Below, piece after piece: positions 19,442 to 30,700 of a stretch of 64,000 bases of DNA (the stretch's first letter is position 1; each line of letters opens with the position of its first letter). Below the pieces are notes generated by a model, which worked only from the letters and a program-made list of their open reading frames with translations, was not told the DNA's origin and did not search any database. This stretch comes from Acidobacteriota bacterium. Lineage in GTDB: Bacteria; Acidobacteriota; Terriglobia; Terriglobales; Acidobacteriaceae. Where the stretch lies: assembly GCA_013289875.1 (NCBI GenBank), contig JABCZC010000006.1:1-64000 (forward strand), written 5' to 3'. Position numbers and translations under genes: made by a program.

Positions 19442-20350
19442 ATGAACGAGTATGAACGCCATGTGCCGGTTCTTTTACAACAAACGATCCGATACCTGAA
19501 TGTGCGCCGGGGCGGCACCTATGTAGACGCCACCCTGGGACTGGCAGGCCACTCGAGCGCAATTGCCCGCGAATTGGGGCCGCAAGGCAAGCTGATTGCC
19601 TTCGACCGCGATCCCGAAGCGATGGTTCTCGCAAGGCAGCAGCTCGATGCGCTGCGTAACGAGCTGGGAGCGGCCATGCCCGAGGTCATCCTGCACGATG
19701 TCGAGTTTTCGCAGGCAGGGGAGCGGTTGCAGCCGGCGAGTCTGGATGGATTGCTGGCCGACTTCGGAGCCAGCTCCATGCACTTCGACGATGCGCACAG
19801 AGGATTTAGTTTTCAGGCGGACGGGCCCTTGGACATGAGGATGAATCCTCGCCAGGGCGCGACCGCCGAACAAGTGGTAAACCAGGCCGGCGAAAAAGAG
19901 CTCGCCGATCTGATTTACGAATTCGGAGAGGAAAGGAGGTCGCGGAGAATCGCCAGAGCCATTGTCAGGGCCCGGCCGATTACGACGACGGCACAACTGG
20001 CCAGAATTGTAGCGGCCGCGGCCCCGGCGATGAAACACAAGGGCGCCCGGCATTTTCTGCATCCCGCAACGCGGACCTTTCAGGCTCTCCGAATTTACGT
20101 GAACGCCGAGTTGGAGGAAATAGGCGCGCTGCTCAAGGCAGCGCCGGGGCTTCTGAAGCCCGGAGGAAGGCTGGTCGTGATCAGCTTTCACTCTCTCGAA
20201 GACCGGCTGGCAAAAGATGCACTGCGCCAAGGCGCGCAGCAAGGTGCTTATGAAGTCCTCACGCGAAAGCCGGCAACGGCCGACGCCGAGGAAACGGATC
20301 GCAACCCGCGTTCCCGCAGCGCGAAGCTGAGGGCCGCGGAGAGAAAGTAG
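19442..20350 (+). CDS. rsmH: 16S rRNA (cytosine(1402)-N(4))-methyltransferase
   Basis: HVPVLLQQTIRYL, YVDATLGLAGHS, DGLLADFGASSMHFDDAHRGFSF; located after mraZ. Confidence 0.93.
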   Translation: MNEYERHVPVLLQQTIRYLNVRRGGTYVDATLGLAGHSSAIARELGPQGKLIAFDRDPEAMVLARQQLDALRNELGAAMPEVILHDVEFSQAGERLQPASLDGLLADFGASSMHFDDAHRGFSFQADGPLDMRMNPRQGATAEQVVNQAGEKELADLIYEFGEERRSRRIARAIVRARPITTTAQLARIVAAAAPAMKHKGARHFLHPATRTFQALRIYVNAELEEIGALLKAAPGLLKPGGRLVVISFHSLEDRLAKDALRQGAQQGAYEVLTRKPATADAEETDRNPRSRSAKLRAAERK

Positions 20351-20418
20351 CGAGTGATCAGTCACAGTCATCAGTGATTTTGACCGTCAACTGAACACTG
20401 GCAACGAACAACAGAAAT

Positions 20419-20508
20419 CGGGCCGGGTCGTCCCACCGCACCAAATGGCGAAAGTAAATCAAGACGAACCTCGTAATCTTCCCTCCTGTACTTAGCGACC
20501 CAGGCCCG
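20419..20508 (+). ncRNA. candidate structured RNA element between rsmH and ftsL
   Basis: 12-bp long-range stem CGGGCCGGGTCG / CGACCC(A)GGCCCG enclosing ~65 nt with a further internal hairpin. Confidence 0.4.
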
Positions 20509-20573
20509 GTCGTAAGAGGGGAAAGCAACAGGTTTCTCACGTAAGCAATGGTACCCGCACTTAGGAGAAGATC

Positions 20574-21080
20574 ATGGCGACACAGGCATTCGCGGCGCCT
20601 AACAGCATCGGCCGCAACAGCTATGACCGGATCGTGGAACGCAACACGTCGCTAATGGCCGCCCAGCAGCGTTCGCGCCGCGGACCTACGCCGGAAGTCT
20701 TCTTCGTTAAGCGGTTCGACAATTCACGGATTGTAAAGGCCGCCGATCCGGAGCGCGTCAAGGAGATGCGCACCTTCGCCTGCGCCATGGCACTGCTCTT
20801 CGGCCTCATCATGATGTACGGCTGGCAGCACCTCAGCGCCATCGAATGCGGCTACCGCATCGAGTCGGAAAAACAGCAGTTTCTGCAGCTGGAAGAACAG
20901 AACCGCCAGCTTCGCCTCACCGAAGCGCAGCTGGGCGATCCGGCACGCATCGATCAGATGGCGCGTCAGCTTGGCTTGTCGGCTCCTCATCCCGGACAGG
21001 TCGTTCGCCCCGACGCTACCGCCGATCCGAATGCCCCGGCACTGGCTCAGGTCACGCCCATGCTTCCAGCTATTCGCTAG
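20574..21080 (+). CDS. ftsL: FtsL-like cell division protein
   Basis: Single TM then coiled coil (IESEKQQFLQLEEQNRQLRLTEAQLGDPARIDQMARQLGL); synteny between rsmH and ftsI. Confidence 0.8.
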   Translation: MATQAFAAPNSIGRNSYDRIVERNTSLMAAQQRSRRGPTPEVFFVKRFDNSRIVKAADPERVKEMRTFACAMALLFGLIMMYGWQHLSAIECGYRIESEKQQFLQLEEQNRQLRLTEAQLGDPARIDQMARQLGLSAPHPGQVVRPDATADPNAPALAQVTPMLPAIR

Positions 21081-21178
21081 TTCTAGTCTTTCGGGAGGGG
21101 ATCGCCGCCGCAGTGAAGAGTCTTTCATTTTCTCCCGCCATCCCTTCCTCGGTTTCGAAAACAGGAGTCGTCACGCCC

Positions 21179-23458
21179 ATGAACCGCATGCGCGTGCTCA
21201 ACCTTCTCCTCCTGTTTCTCTTCTGGTCAGTCTTGATTTGCGGCCGTCTCGTGTGGCTGCAGGTTTTTCGCCATCAGGAGTTCGTCGAGCGCGCCGCGAA
21301 GCAGCAGCAGCGCGGTTTTGAGGTGGCTCCACGCCGCGGCGTTCTCTACGACCGCAACCTGCACGAACTGGCCATGACCGTGTTTGTGGACTCGGTCTAC
21401 GCGGTGCCCTCCGAAATCGGCGCGGACAGGCCGCAGACTGCCGCCGCTCTCGCGAAGATCGTTCACACCGATCCTACTGACAGCTTCACTTCTGAGCAGC
21501 AGATCCTTGCTCGCCTGAACGCCTCTCGCAACTTCGCATGGGTCGCGCGCAAGCAGGACGCGGCGATCATCGACAAGGTAAAAGCGCTGAATCTGCACGG
21601 TGTCTACGTTCAAAATGAATTCAAGCGCTTCTATCCGGATAACCAGATTGCCGCCCAGGTCCTCGGCTACGTCGGCATCGACGACAACGGATTGGGCGGC
21701 CTGGAGCAGAATTTCGACGAAGACCTGCATGGCACACCGGGACGCATGTTGACCGCTCTGGACGCGCGCAGGCATGTGCTGGGCAGCGAAGAACGCGAAC
21801 CGCTCCCCGGCGAAAATCTCGTCCTCACCATCGACGAGAACATTCAGTTCATGGCCGAGAAGGCCCTGGATCTCAACATGGAGCGGACACACGCACAATA
21901 CGGCACGATCGTGATCCAGGATCCGCACACCGGGCAGATTCTTGCTCTTGCTGTCCGCCCTACCTTCAATCCGAATGATTTCCGCCATGCAACGACAAAT
22001 CTGCTGAAAAATCACGCCGTAAGCGATGTCTACGAGCCCGGTTCCACATTCAAGCCGGTGACCTATGCGGCGGCGCTAGAAGAAAAAGCTATCACTCCGG
22101 ACACCATGGTGGATTGCGGTGGCGGCGCGCTCAGCATCGCCGGCCACACCGTCCACGATGCTCCCGGTGAGCATTTTGGGATGCTTCCGGCATGGAAGGC
22201 CCTTGCGGTTTCAAGCAACGTCTGCGCTATCCGTGTAGGCGAACGCGTGGGTCCCGAGCACCTCTACAAATACATCCGTGCATTTGGCTTTGGTGACCGC
22301 AGCGGCATTGAGCTCCCCGCCGAAACAAGAGGATTGCTGGAACCATTGAAGCACTGGGGCCCGGCCACGATGGGCGCTGTTCCCATGGGCCAGGAAATCG
22401 CTGTTACGCCCATCCAGATCGCCACCATGGTTTCCACTATGGCCAATGGCGGAGTCTACCTGCCTCCTCACATCCTTCTGGAAAGCACGGAACAGATGAA
22501 GGGCGATCCAAGGCTGAAGCCTGCGGTTTTTCATCCTGAGAACAGCTTGCCCGAACAATTGCCGGAGGGCGCGCACCGCGTGGTTTCGGAACTGACTGCG
22601 GCCGAGATGCGAAAGATGATGCAGGATGTAGTGCTCATGGGCACCGCGCACGGCGCCGTTCATCTAAACGGATACAGCGCGGCAGGCAAGACCGGGACGG
22701 CACAGAAGATTGATCCCCGCACCCACACGTATTCGAAGACTAACTTCGTCGCCTCGTTCGTTGGATTCGCCCCGGTCAACAATCCCGCTATCACGATCGC
22801 CGTTGTGATGGATTCGCCCGACCACGCCTTTCATTTTGGAGCGCAGGCCAGCGCGCCCGTTTTCCAGGATCTGGCACAACAAATACTGGAATACCTCGGC
22901 GTTCCGCACGACGAGCCCATGCTGTCTCCAGGATTAAAGCCGATAATGCAGGTCGCAGATGAAGACGTGCCCGCGGAGAACGTGGATGACCTCGATTCGC
23001 TCTTCGCCGAAGTGAACAATCTGCCCGCCGACGACCCCTTGCGTGCAGGCCCACCTGCGCAGACTCGCCTGCCTGAGTCGAAAGACGACAATGCGTCGCA
23101 GCCACTCGATCAAAAGCCGGCAGTGCCACCCCATTCGTCGCCCACGGTCGCGTCCGTGGACCTGCAATCACAACCTCAACCCGCGTTGCAGCCCGCGCCA
23201 GCATTGATCGCGCAGGCAACCCCACCCGGCAAGCCGCCATCCTTATCGTCTGACAGAGGCTCTGTGATTGTGGCTTCCGGTGCCCGTGTCGCCGTGCCGT
23301 CTTTCGCAGGCGAGCCCATCCGCAAGGTCATCGAGCAGGCCGGCGGAGTCGGCCTTGGAGTCCAGGTGTTGGGCACCGGGATCGCACGCGGACAGGCCCC
23401 TGCCGCCGGCACGATGGTTCCCGCCGGCACCGAGGTCGTCGTACGATTCGGGCGCTGA
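21179..23458 (+). CDS. ftsI: penicillin-binding protein 2 / FtsI-type transpeptidase with C-terminal PASTA domain
   Basis: Start at MNRMRVLNLLLLFLFW; YEPGSTFKPVTYAAALE (SxxK), SSN, KTGTAQK motifs; C-terminal PASTA-like segment. Confidence 0.9.
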   Translation: MNRMRVLNLLLLFLFWSVLICGRLVWLQVFRHQEFVERAAKQQQRGFEVAPRRGVLYDRNLHELAMTVFVDSVYAVPSEIGADRPQTAAALAKIVHTDPTDSFTSEQQILARLNASRNFAWVARKQDAAIIDKVKALNLHGVYVQNEFKRFYPDNQIAAQVLGYVGIDDNGLGGLEQNFDEDLHGTPGRMLTALDARRHVLGSEEREPLPGENLVLTIDENIQFMAEKALDLNMERTHAQYGTIVIQDPHTGQILALAVRPTFNPNDFRHATTNLLKNHAVSDVYEPGSTFKPVTYAAALEEKAITPDTMVDCGGGALSIAGHTVHDAPGEHFGMLPAWKALAVSSNVCAIRVGERVGPEHLYKYIRAFGFGDRSGIELPAETRGLLEPLKHWGPATMGAVPMGQEIAVTPIQIATMVSTMANGGVYLPPHILLESTEQMKGDPRLKPAVFHPENSLPEQLPEGAHRVVSELTAAEMRKMMQDVVLMGTAHGAVHLNGYSAAGKTGTAQKIDPRTHTYSKTNFVASFVGFAPVNNPAITIAVVMDSPDHAFHFGAQASAPVFQDLAQQILEYLGVPHDEPMLSPGLKPIMQVADEDVPAENVDDLDSLFAEVNNLPADDPLRAGPPAQTRLPESKDDNASQPLDQKPAVPPHSSPTVASVDLQSQPQPALQPAPALIAQATPPGKPPSLSSDRGSVIVASGARVAVPSFAGEPIRKVIEQAGGVGLGVQVLGTGIARGQAPAAGTMVPAGTEVVVRFGR

Positions 23459-23508
23459 GCCTTCGCGGTTTTCCGCTTCCTGCCACCGTAGAATAGACGT
23501 GGTTCACT

Positions 23509-25017
23509 ATGCAGATCGAAGAGATTTTGCAGGGAGTTGAGTGTCTCCGGCGTTCAGGTGCGAGCGCCAATATCACCGGCGTTGAGTATGACTCGCGCCG
23601 CGTCGCCCCCGGTTCGCTCTTTGTCGCCATACAGGGCGAGACGACGGACGGCAATCTCTACGTCAAGAACGCAATCGACAAGGGTGCTGTGGCCGTCGTC
23701 ACCGATTCATCAGCAACTTTCAACGACCTCGCGCTTAATCACCCGCATATCGCAATCGCTGAAGTTGCACGTGGACGCAACGCTCTCGCGTCGATCGCGG
23801 CGAACTTCTTCTCGCATCCGGAAAAGCAACTCGCTTTATGCGGCGTGACAGGTACAAACGGCAAAACCACAACCGCCTTCCTGCTCGACGCGATGCTGAA
23901 CCACGCAGGCCGCAAGACCGTTCTGGTCGGAACCATCGAGTACCACGTGGCCGGCACAGTTCGCAATTCGCCTCACACTACCCCCGAGTCGCGCGATTTG
24001 CTCGAGCTCCTTCGCGATGGCGCGGACGCCGGAGCCACCGAGGCAGTAATGGAAGTCTCTTCGCACGCCCTCGCCCAGGGCCGTGTTCACGGCCTGCCCT
24101 TTGATGTGGCCATCTTTACCAACCTCACTCGCGACCACCTCGATTTTCACGGCACCATGGAGAACTACTTTGCGGCGAAGCGAAAACTTTTCGACGGCAG
24201 CCTGGTGACTCCTCCACGCGTTGCGGTTGTAAATATCGAAGATCCATTTGGTGCGCAGTTGGCGTCGGTTGCCCGCGAAGTCGGCTCGGAGATCTTCTCC
24301 TACGGCATCGGAGTAGGCGACTTCCGTGCGGGACGCATTCAGATGGCAGCCGGAGGCATGCGCTTCATGCTGGAATCCCCCGCGGGAAGCGTGCAGATTG
24401 AAACACGGCTCACCGGCAGAGTGAATGTCTACAATCTGTTGGCTGCTTCCGCTGCGGCATTTGCGCGCGGCTTGTCGCTGGAAGAGATTCACGCCGGCGT
24501 TGCATCTCTCCAGTGCGTCCCCGGAAGATTCCAGACCGTCGGCATGGGCCAACCCTTTACTGTTGTCGTCGACTACGCGCACACCGACGACGCCCTCCGC
24601 AATCTCACAAGCCTGGCTCGGGAATTCGTAACCGTTACGGGTGGAAAAGTAATCACCGTCTTCGGGTGCGGAGGCGATCGCGACAAAACCAAGCGCCCGC
24701 TCATGGGCCGCGCCGCAGGAGAGGGAAGCGATATCGTCGTTCTCACCTCGGACAACCCCCGCAGCGAGGATCCGCAAGCGATTCTTTGCGACGTGTTGCC
24801 GGGTCTTGAGATGACTGACGCACAATTCGTAACAGAAGTTGATCGATATCGCGCCATCCGCATGACTCTCAAAGCTGCCAAGCCCGGCGATATCATCCTC
24901 ATCGCGGGCAAGGGTCACGAAAAGACGCAGACGCTAAAAAATGGAACTATTCCTTTCGATGACGCTGAGGTTGCCGCAACCATCTTGAACGAATTGCAAG
25001 CGAGAGTGAAAGCATGA
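23509..25017 (+). CDS. murE: UDP-N-acetylmuramoyl-tripeptide synthetase
   Basis: GVTGTNGKTTTAFLLDAML, FTNLTRDHLDFHGTMENYFAAK, TSDNPRSEDP (meso-DAP-type DNPR motif). Confidence 0.93.
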   Translation: MQIEEILQGVECLRRSGASANITGVEYDSRRVAPGSLFVAIQGETTDGNLYVKNAIDKGAVAVVTDSSATFNDLALNHPHIAIAEVARGRNALASIAANFFSHPEKQLALCGVTGTNGKTTTAFLLDAMLNHAGRKTVLVGTIEYHVAGTVRNSPHTTPESRDLLELLRDGADAGATEAVMEVSSHALAQGRVHGLPFDVAIFTNLTRDHLDFHGTMENYFAAKRKLFDGSLVTPPRVAVVNIEDPFGAQLASVAREVGSEIFSYGIGVGDFRAGRIQMAAGGMRFMLESPAGSVQIETRLTGRVNVYNLLAASAAAFARGLSLEEIHAGVASLQCVPGRFQTVGMGQPFTVVVDYAHTDDALRNLTSLAREFVTVTGGKVITVFGCGGDRDKTKRPLMGRAAGEGSDIVVLTSDNPRSEDPQAILCDVLPGLEMTDAQFVTEVDRYRAIRMTLKAAKPGDIILIAGKGHEKTQTLKNGTIPFDDAEVAATILNELQARVKA

Positions 25018-26405
25018 AGCTCGATCTCCACGAGATAGCCCAGTGGTCCAGCGCGGAGCTGCCTCACTCGGAAGCGAGTCTGGCCGCAACCGGCTATTCC
25101 ATCGACTCACGCACGCTCCAGAGCGGCGACCTGTTTTTCGCCGTCAAGGGCGAGCGCTTCGACGGACATGACTTCGTCGCGGCTGGGTTTCATCGCGGAG
25201 CAGTCGCCGCTGTCGTGGCGCGGGGCAAACTGACCGCGCTGCCGGAAGAGGCAGGCAAGCATCCCCTGCTCATCGTGGACGATCCACTCGCCGCGCTGCA
25301 GCAGCTCGCAATGGCGGTGCGGCGGCATTGGGCCAGGCGTGTCGTAGCCATCACCGGCTCAGCCGGTAAAACAACGACCAAGGAGGCCATTGCCAAAGTT
25401 CTCAGCGCGCGCTTCTCTGTGCTCAAGTCGCAGGGCAATCTGAACAATGCTTTTGGCCTGCCGTTGCAGCTGCTCAAGCTTGAGCAGCACCACGAAGCTG
25501 CTGTGATTGAGGTGGGCATGTCGAGCGCCGGAGAAATTGCCGCTCTCGCCCGCATCGCAACGCCCGACTGGGGCGTCGTCACCAATGTAGGAAATGCCCA
25601 TGCCGAATTCTTTGCCGATGGAATCGCCGGCATCGCACGCGCCAAATATGAACTCGTCGAAGCGCTGCCCGCGCACGGAGTTGCCTTTCTCAATTGCGAC
25701 GATGCGTATGTTTCGCAATTCGGTCGCGACTTTCGTGGCAAGGCCGTCTACTTTGGCCGGGGTCCGTGCTCCGATCCGCGGGCTGAGGCGATCGAATCCC
25801 TTGGCACTGACGGCCAGCGTATCGGAATACGCGCGGGCGACGCGCACGCGACCCTTCATCTGCATTTGCTAGGCGAGCACAATGTCTCGAACGTGCTTGC
25901 CGCAATCGCCGTAGGCATGGAAGCTGGTATCCCGGTCGAAGTCTGCTGCGATGCTCTCGCCGAACTGCGTCCCGAAGACAAGCGCGGACAGATCACTAAG
26001 GTGCGCGGCGCGACAATCATCAACGACAGTTACAATTCCAATCCCGAAGCCTTAAGAGCCATGATCAGCACGCTGGCCTCAATGAGTGTCTCAGATGGTG
26101 GCCGGCGCATTCTGGTCGCCGGCGAAATGCTCGAACTCGGATCGGAATCGGCCGCACTTCATGCCTCCAGTGGGAAGGCTGCCGCAGACGCCGGCATCGA
26201 CATCGTTATAGGAGTTCGCGGCCATGCGATTCATATCGTTGAAGCAGCGTCCCAGACTCAAGCCATTTACTGCGACTCGCCCGACCTGGCCGGACAATGG
26301 TTGCGCGAACAGCTGCGTCCCGGCGATATTGTCCTGCTCAAGGCTTCGCGCGGAGTCAGGCTTGAAAGAACCCTCGATGTTATTCAGGAAACCGGCGGAG
26401 TCTGA
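25014..26405 (+). CDS. murF: UDP-N-acetylmuramoyl-tripeptide-D-alanyl-D-alanine ligase
   Basis: ITGSAGKTTTKEAIAKVL, NDSYNSNPEALRAMI, ATGA overlap with murE. Confidence 0.93.
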   Translation: MKLDLHEIAQWSSAELPHSEASLAATGYSIDSRTLQSGDLFFAVKGERFDGHDFVAAGFHRGAVAAVVARGKLTALPEEAGKHPLLIVDDPLAALQQLAMAVRRHWARRVVAITGSAGKTTTKEAIAKVLSARFSVLKSQGNLNNAFGLPLQLLKLEQHHEAAVIEVGMSSAGEIAALARIATPDWGVVTNVGNAHAEFFADGIAGIARAKYELVEALPAHGVAFLNCDDAYVSQFGRDFRGKAVYFGRGPCSDPRAEAIESLGTDGQRIGIRAGDAHATLHLHLLGEHNVSNVLAAIAVGMEAGIPVEVCCDALAELRPEDKRGQITKVRGATIINDSYNSNPEALRAMISTLASMSVSDGGRRILVAGEMLELGSESAALHASSGKAAADAGIDIVIGVRGHAIHIVEAASQTQAIYCDSPDLAGQWLREQLRPGDIVLLKASRGVRLERTLDVIQETGGV

Positions 26406-27769
26406 TACCCAAACTCGCGCTCTACGCAGGCCGCAACGGCCAGTACCGCTTCATCTTCGAAAGGGCGCCCGGCAATCTGCACACCGATTGGCAATCCTTC
26501 GGGTGACCGTCCCACCGGAACCACGGCCGCAGGCGCGGCGAACAGATTAAACCACTGCGTATATCGCATGGCGTCGAGATAGCTCACCGTTTGCCCATCA
26601 ACGCTCCACACGCGCTCTCCATGTCGAAACGCCGGCACAGCGCAAACCGGGCAAAGCAGAATAGGGAACGGCTGCATTTCGGCCAGCAATCTGTGTCGAA
26701 CCATGTCGCACTCCGCCCATGCGCGCAGCAGCGAATCTGCGGACAACGGTTTCTCTGCGCGCGCGATTTCCAGAAATCCGCGAAAGATCGGACTGAGATG
26801 CCCTTCCCGCCCTTCGATGGCTTGCTGGTAAAACATCGCGCCGCACTGAACGAAGAAAATCCACCAGAGCCTGCGCGCCTCCTCGAGCGCCTTTGGACGA
26901 AAGCGCTGCACATTGAAGCCCTGCCGTTCAAGCGCCTGCGCCGCGTCGTTCACCGCCCGTCGCGTTTCCTCCGTGACGGGCGTCAGTCCATCGTCCTCAA
27001 ACCAACCGATCGGAATTCGTTTCGCGTCATCTGTCGAGATTTGCCGATAGCCCAGCGGCGCACTTCCCGGATCGAGTGGATCCTGCGTGCATAGTGTCCG
27101 GAACAGCAAAGTTACATCCGCAATCGTGCGCGCCATGGGACCGACTGCCCCAAGAATCGAGAACGGCCCAACCGATGACGGGCGATGGCCGCGCCCCGGC
27201 ACGCGCCCCGGCGTGGGCTTCAGAGAAGCGATTCCGCAAAAGTGCGCCGGCTCGCGCACCGAACCACCGCTGTCGCTGCCCAGGCCTCCCGCCGACAATC
27301 CTGCCGCAATCGCTGCCGCCTCGCCGCCGCTCGATCCGCCCGCGGAATGCTCCAGGCTCCAGGGATTGCGCGTCTTCCCATAGATCAGATTGTCCGTCTC
27401 GTACGCCATCAGAAATTCGGGACAGTTGGTTGTTCCCAACACCGTCACGCCGGCATCGCGAAGGCGCGCGACCGATTCCGCATCATCATGCGCCATGTGT
27501 CCGCGATTGAGCATGCTGCCGATCTCGCACCGGTGCCCTGTCACCTCGATCGAAGACTTGATCGTCAGCGGCAATCCGGCCAGAGGTCCGCGCTTTGCTT
27601 CGCGTGCCTGGTCGCGAACGCGCTCGGCATCGAATTCGATCAGCGCATTGAGCCGCGGATTCAACCGCGCGATCTGTCGAATGTGCTCCTCGGCAAGCTC
27701 AAGCGCAGATATTCTGCGTTGTTCCAAGAGCGCGAGTTGTTCGACCGCCGGCAGCAGCGTTATGTTCAC
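26384..27769 (-). CDS. amidase signature family protein
   Basis: GLPLTIKSSIEVTG, NPWSLEHSAGGSSGGEAAAIAAGLSAGGLGSDSGGSVREPAHFCG (Ser-cisSer-Lys motif); GTG start overlapping the upstream stop. Confidence 0.88.
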   Translation of the reverse strand: MNITLLPAVEQLALLEQRRISALELAEEHIRQIARLNPRLNALIEFDAERVRDQAREAKRGPLAGLPLTIKSSIEVTGHRCEIGSMLNRGHMAHDDAESVARLRDAGVTVLGTTNCPEFLMAYETDNLIYGKTRNPWSLEHSAGGSSGGEAAAIAAGLSAGGLGSDSGGSVREPAHFCGIASLKPTPGRVPGRGHRPSSVGPFSILGAVGPMARTIADVTLLFRTLCTQDPLDPGSAPLGYRQISTDDAKRIPIGWFEDDGLTPVTEETRRAVNDAAQALERQGFNVQRFRPKALEEARRLWWIFFVQCGAMFYQQAIEGREGHLSPIFRGFLEIARAEKPLSADSLLRAWAECDMVRHRLLAEMQPFPILLCPVCAVPAFRHGERVWSVDGQTVSYLDAMRYTQWFNLFAAPAAVVPVGRSPEGLPIGVQIAGRPFEDEAVLAVAACVEREFGYQTPPVS

Positions 27770-30700
27770 GGCTTGCTCGTGATCGGCTGCGACTCTGTGG
27801 GCACGTATCGGAACTGAAATCGCTGCGTGCGCTCGCCCGACTCGAAGCGATCGTTCCAATCGAGGCGGTACTGCAGCGCTGCCGCACCATCGGGATAGTG
27901 CTCACTCACCGGATACGGGTACGTGCTCATCTCGTGGAACGGCATCTGCGCCACGGTGAAAGGCAGAGCTTCGTAAAAGTCCATGTCCTTTACAAAGCCA
28001 TTCGCGTAGAAGAAGTAATCGCGCTTCCAATGCGCGGGGAGCGGAGGCAGCGGCGCCGCGCTGAATTCAGTGTCGATTTCTTCGCCGCTCCCGAAAATCA
28101 CGTAATTGTTGTCTGGCTTATCGAGCAGCGGCATTACATCGCCGTAGTGCGTATAACTGCCGCGCTGCCACTGGAATGGCCCGGTCGCGCTGATCTTGTC
28201 ATAGTGATAGGTCAGATCACCCGGAGTTTCGCCGTCCACCTGCTGCGGATATCCGCGAAACGCCAGATGGGCCATGCCCAGCGGCACTTCGGTTTGCCGA
28301 ACCTGCTTCAATTCGTCCGGACCGTTATCGACCAGCACCTGATCCCAATAAATCTGCAGATTCGTCGTGATGCGAATACGTCGCGCGCCCTCCGGCAGTT
28401 TGCCAGTCAGATCGACGACAATCGTGCGCGGCAAACCCGCTGGAAATCCCATGTCGTCGAGAATCCGCTTCCAGCTTCCATCCGGCATCTGTGCTTCCAC
28501 GTATGGCGGAATCGGCTCCAGTCCCGCCTGCCATGCCGCATACATCGAGCTGGCGCTGAAGTATTCGATGAAGCCGTGCATGAACAGCCGGAGAGGATTT
28601 TGCCGCGACCAATCTCCAAGATCGAGCGTGAGCGCATGCTTGTTCGCGTATCCCGCGTAGCTCAGATTGGTGAAATCGTGCACGTATTTATGGTCGCGTG
28701 TCGACAACAGCGCAAGCACATCGCACCCCTCGTCGTCCCACGCTCCCACCGGCGGATGCGTCGCCGCGGAAGCCACGACCGTGCGTCCCGAGGCAAACGG
28801 CGGCTCGCTCAGGAAACGCTCGTCTGGATAGACCTCGGTGCCCTCCGGATGATCGATAGCCACCAGGCGTACCTGGTCGACAAAGTTGATTTCCTCCATC
28901 GGCTCGCCGAATCGCAGGCTCAGGTATCCGTTGCGCACTTTCAGCTGCGAGCCGTCCACCTTGATCCACTCATCGGCATCGGCCTTGTTGGTCGCGGTTG
29001 GCGACACCCAATGTCCAATCACCGCCGCGCCAATTACATCGGAGACGAACTCATATTTGTCGCCATCCCATGCAAAAAGCACCGGGCAGGAGCTCCCGCG
29101 CCGGTCAAGTTCTGTGATCGCGGCGGGCTTTGCAGCAGCGAGATCGATCTCGTCCTGCGGCACGCCCGTCGGCCATAGCATCCGAACTACGTCGGCATGC
29201 TCCGCCTGTCCAAGACCCGCCAGTATCTCCGTCGAGTTCTGGCTCAAGTAGCCTGAGCCGCCTGCAATCTCAAACTTCTGCCACTTGCCGTTGGAGAAAA
29301 CCTCGACCTTGGTGCCCAGCGCTGTCTTGTTATCGGCCAGACCCGTGAATGCGAGACGCATGGAGTGATTCCGAGTTCCGCCAACATTGTGCAGCACCAC
29401 CGGGGGTAGATTAAGTTGCGTGACGATCAGGTCCGCCGCACCGTCGCCATCCACATCGGCAGCGATCACCGATCGCGGATTCGTCAGCTTCAACTTGTCT
29501 ACGCCGACTGCGCTGCTCACGTCTTCAAAACCAGCAGACCCGCGATTACGCAGAACGCGCAGCTCCGGCCCGTTGTCTGTCTCGACGATCACCGCCAGGT
29601 CGATCCAGCCATCGTTATCGATATCGACAGGAGTCAGCCCCCACGCCGCTTTAGCGTCCTTGATCGGCAGCGGAACGCGCTCGAAGTGCTTGCCATCCAC
29701 GTTGCGCCACAGGCTCACTCCGGGCGACCCGGCGTGTGTGACCGCGACATCCATCCACCCGTCTTTGTTGAAATCGAAGACAGAAACGCCAACCGTAGGA
29801 GCCAGATCCGTAGCCGTATATAGTGGAACAACCTTGAAGTGGCCCTCGCGCGCATTTTCAAAGACCGTCGGCGTATTCCCCGAACCCGTCACGACGAGAT
29901 CAACAGCGCGGTCATTGTTGATGTCGGAAAGCGTGGCTCCAATTGTGCTGCCTTCGCCCGCCAGTCCCGTGGGTCCCGTCCACTCCGTAAATGTGGAGTT
30001 CCCGTTATTGCGCCACAGCACGTTCGGTCCTGCGCCCGAATTCAGCACCGATCCGGTTACAAATAGATCGAGGTCCCCATCGTGATCAAAATCGATGAAG
30101 GTCAAGCCCGCCGGATGATTCAGCGTCTGAATGCCCGCCGCCTTTGTCGTGTCTGCAAATTTGCCTTTGCCCAGATTGTGAAAAAGAATTACGCGATCGC
30201 TCATCGCCACGGCAAGATCCGGTAAACCATCAGCGTCGTAGTCCCCAACCGTGCAGGCAACGCCGTGGCCGCTCGCGTTCAGCCCAGTCTGCGTCGCCGG
30301 AATCTCCTCGAACCCACCGTTCCCAAGATTTTTGTACGCGCGGATTGCCTGCTCTCCGTCGCCCATCACCACCAGGTCCTTATGGCCCGCGCCTTCGATG
30401 TCGACCACGCAAGCGCCGCCACCCAGCTCTTTTTCAGAACTTGCCGCCGGACCGGAAGCGGCCCCCAAAATTGGTTGTGCCACAAAACTGACCGGGATCA
30501 TCGGTCCTACAGCGGTCTCTGGCGCGAGCATATCCTGCACCGTCGCGTAGCGGCCCTGCTCGCCGTAAGCGGCGCTCAGCGGAGACGAAATCTTCTCCTG
30601 CGTCAGTTGCTGAAAACGCTTCAGGTACTCGCGAGCCTGGTCGGTTTGCCCGATCCGTTGCAGGGTTCGCGCCATGCCGAATTGCGCGGAGGCATGCACG

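Noticed and set aside
23836-24918. 360-aa minus-strand ORF
   Set aside because: Antisense to murE; codon-bias shadow
27898-29178. 426-aa plus-strand ORF
   Set aside because: Antisense to the TPR/UnbV gene; Arg/His-rich shadow translation
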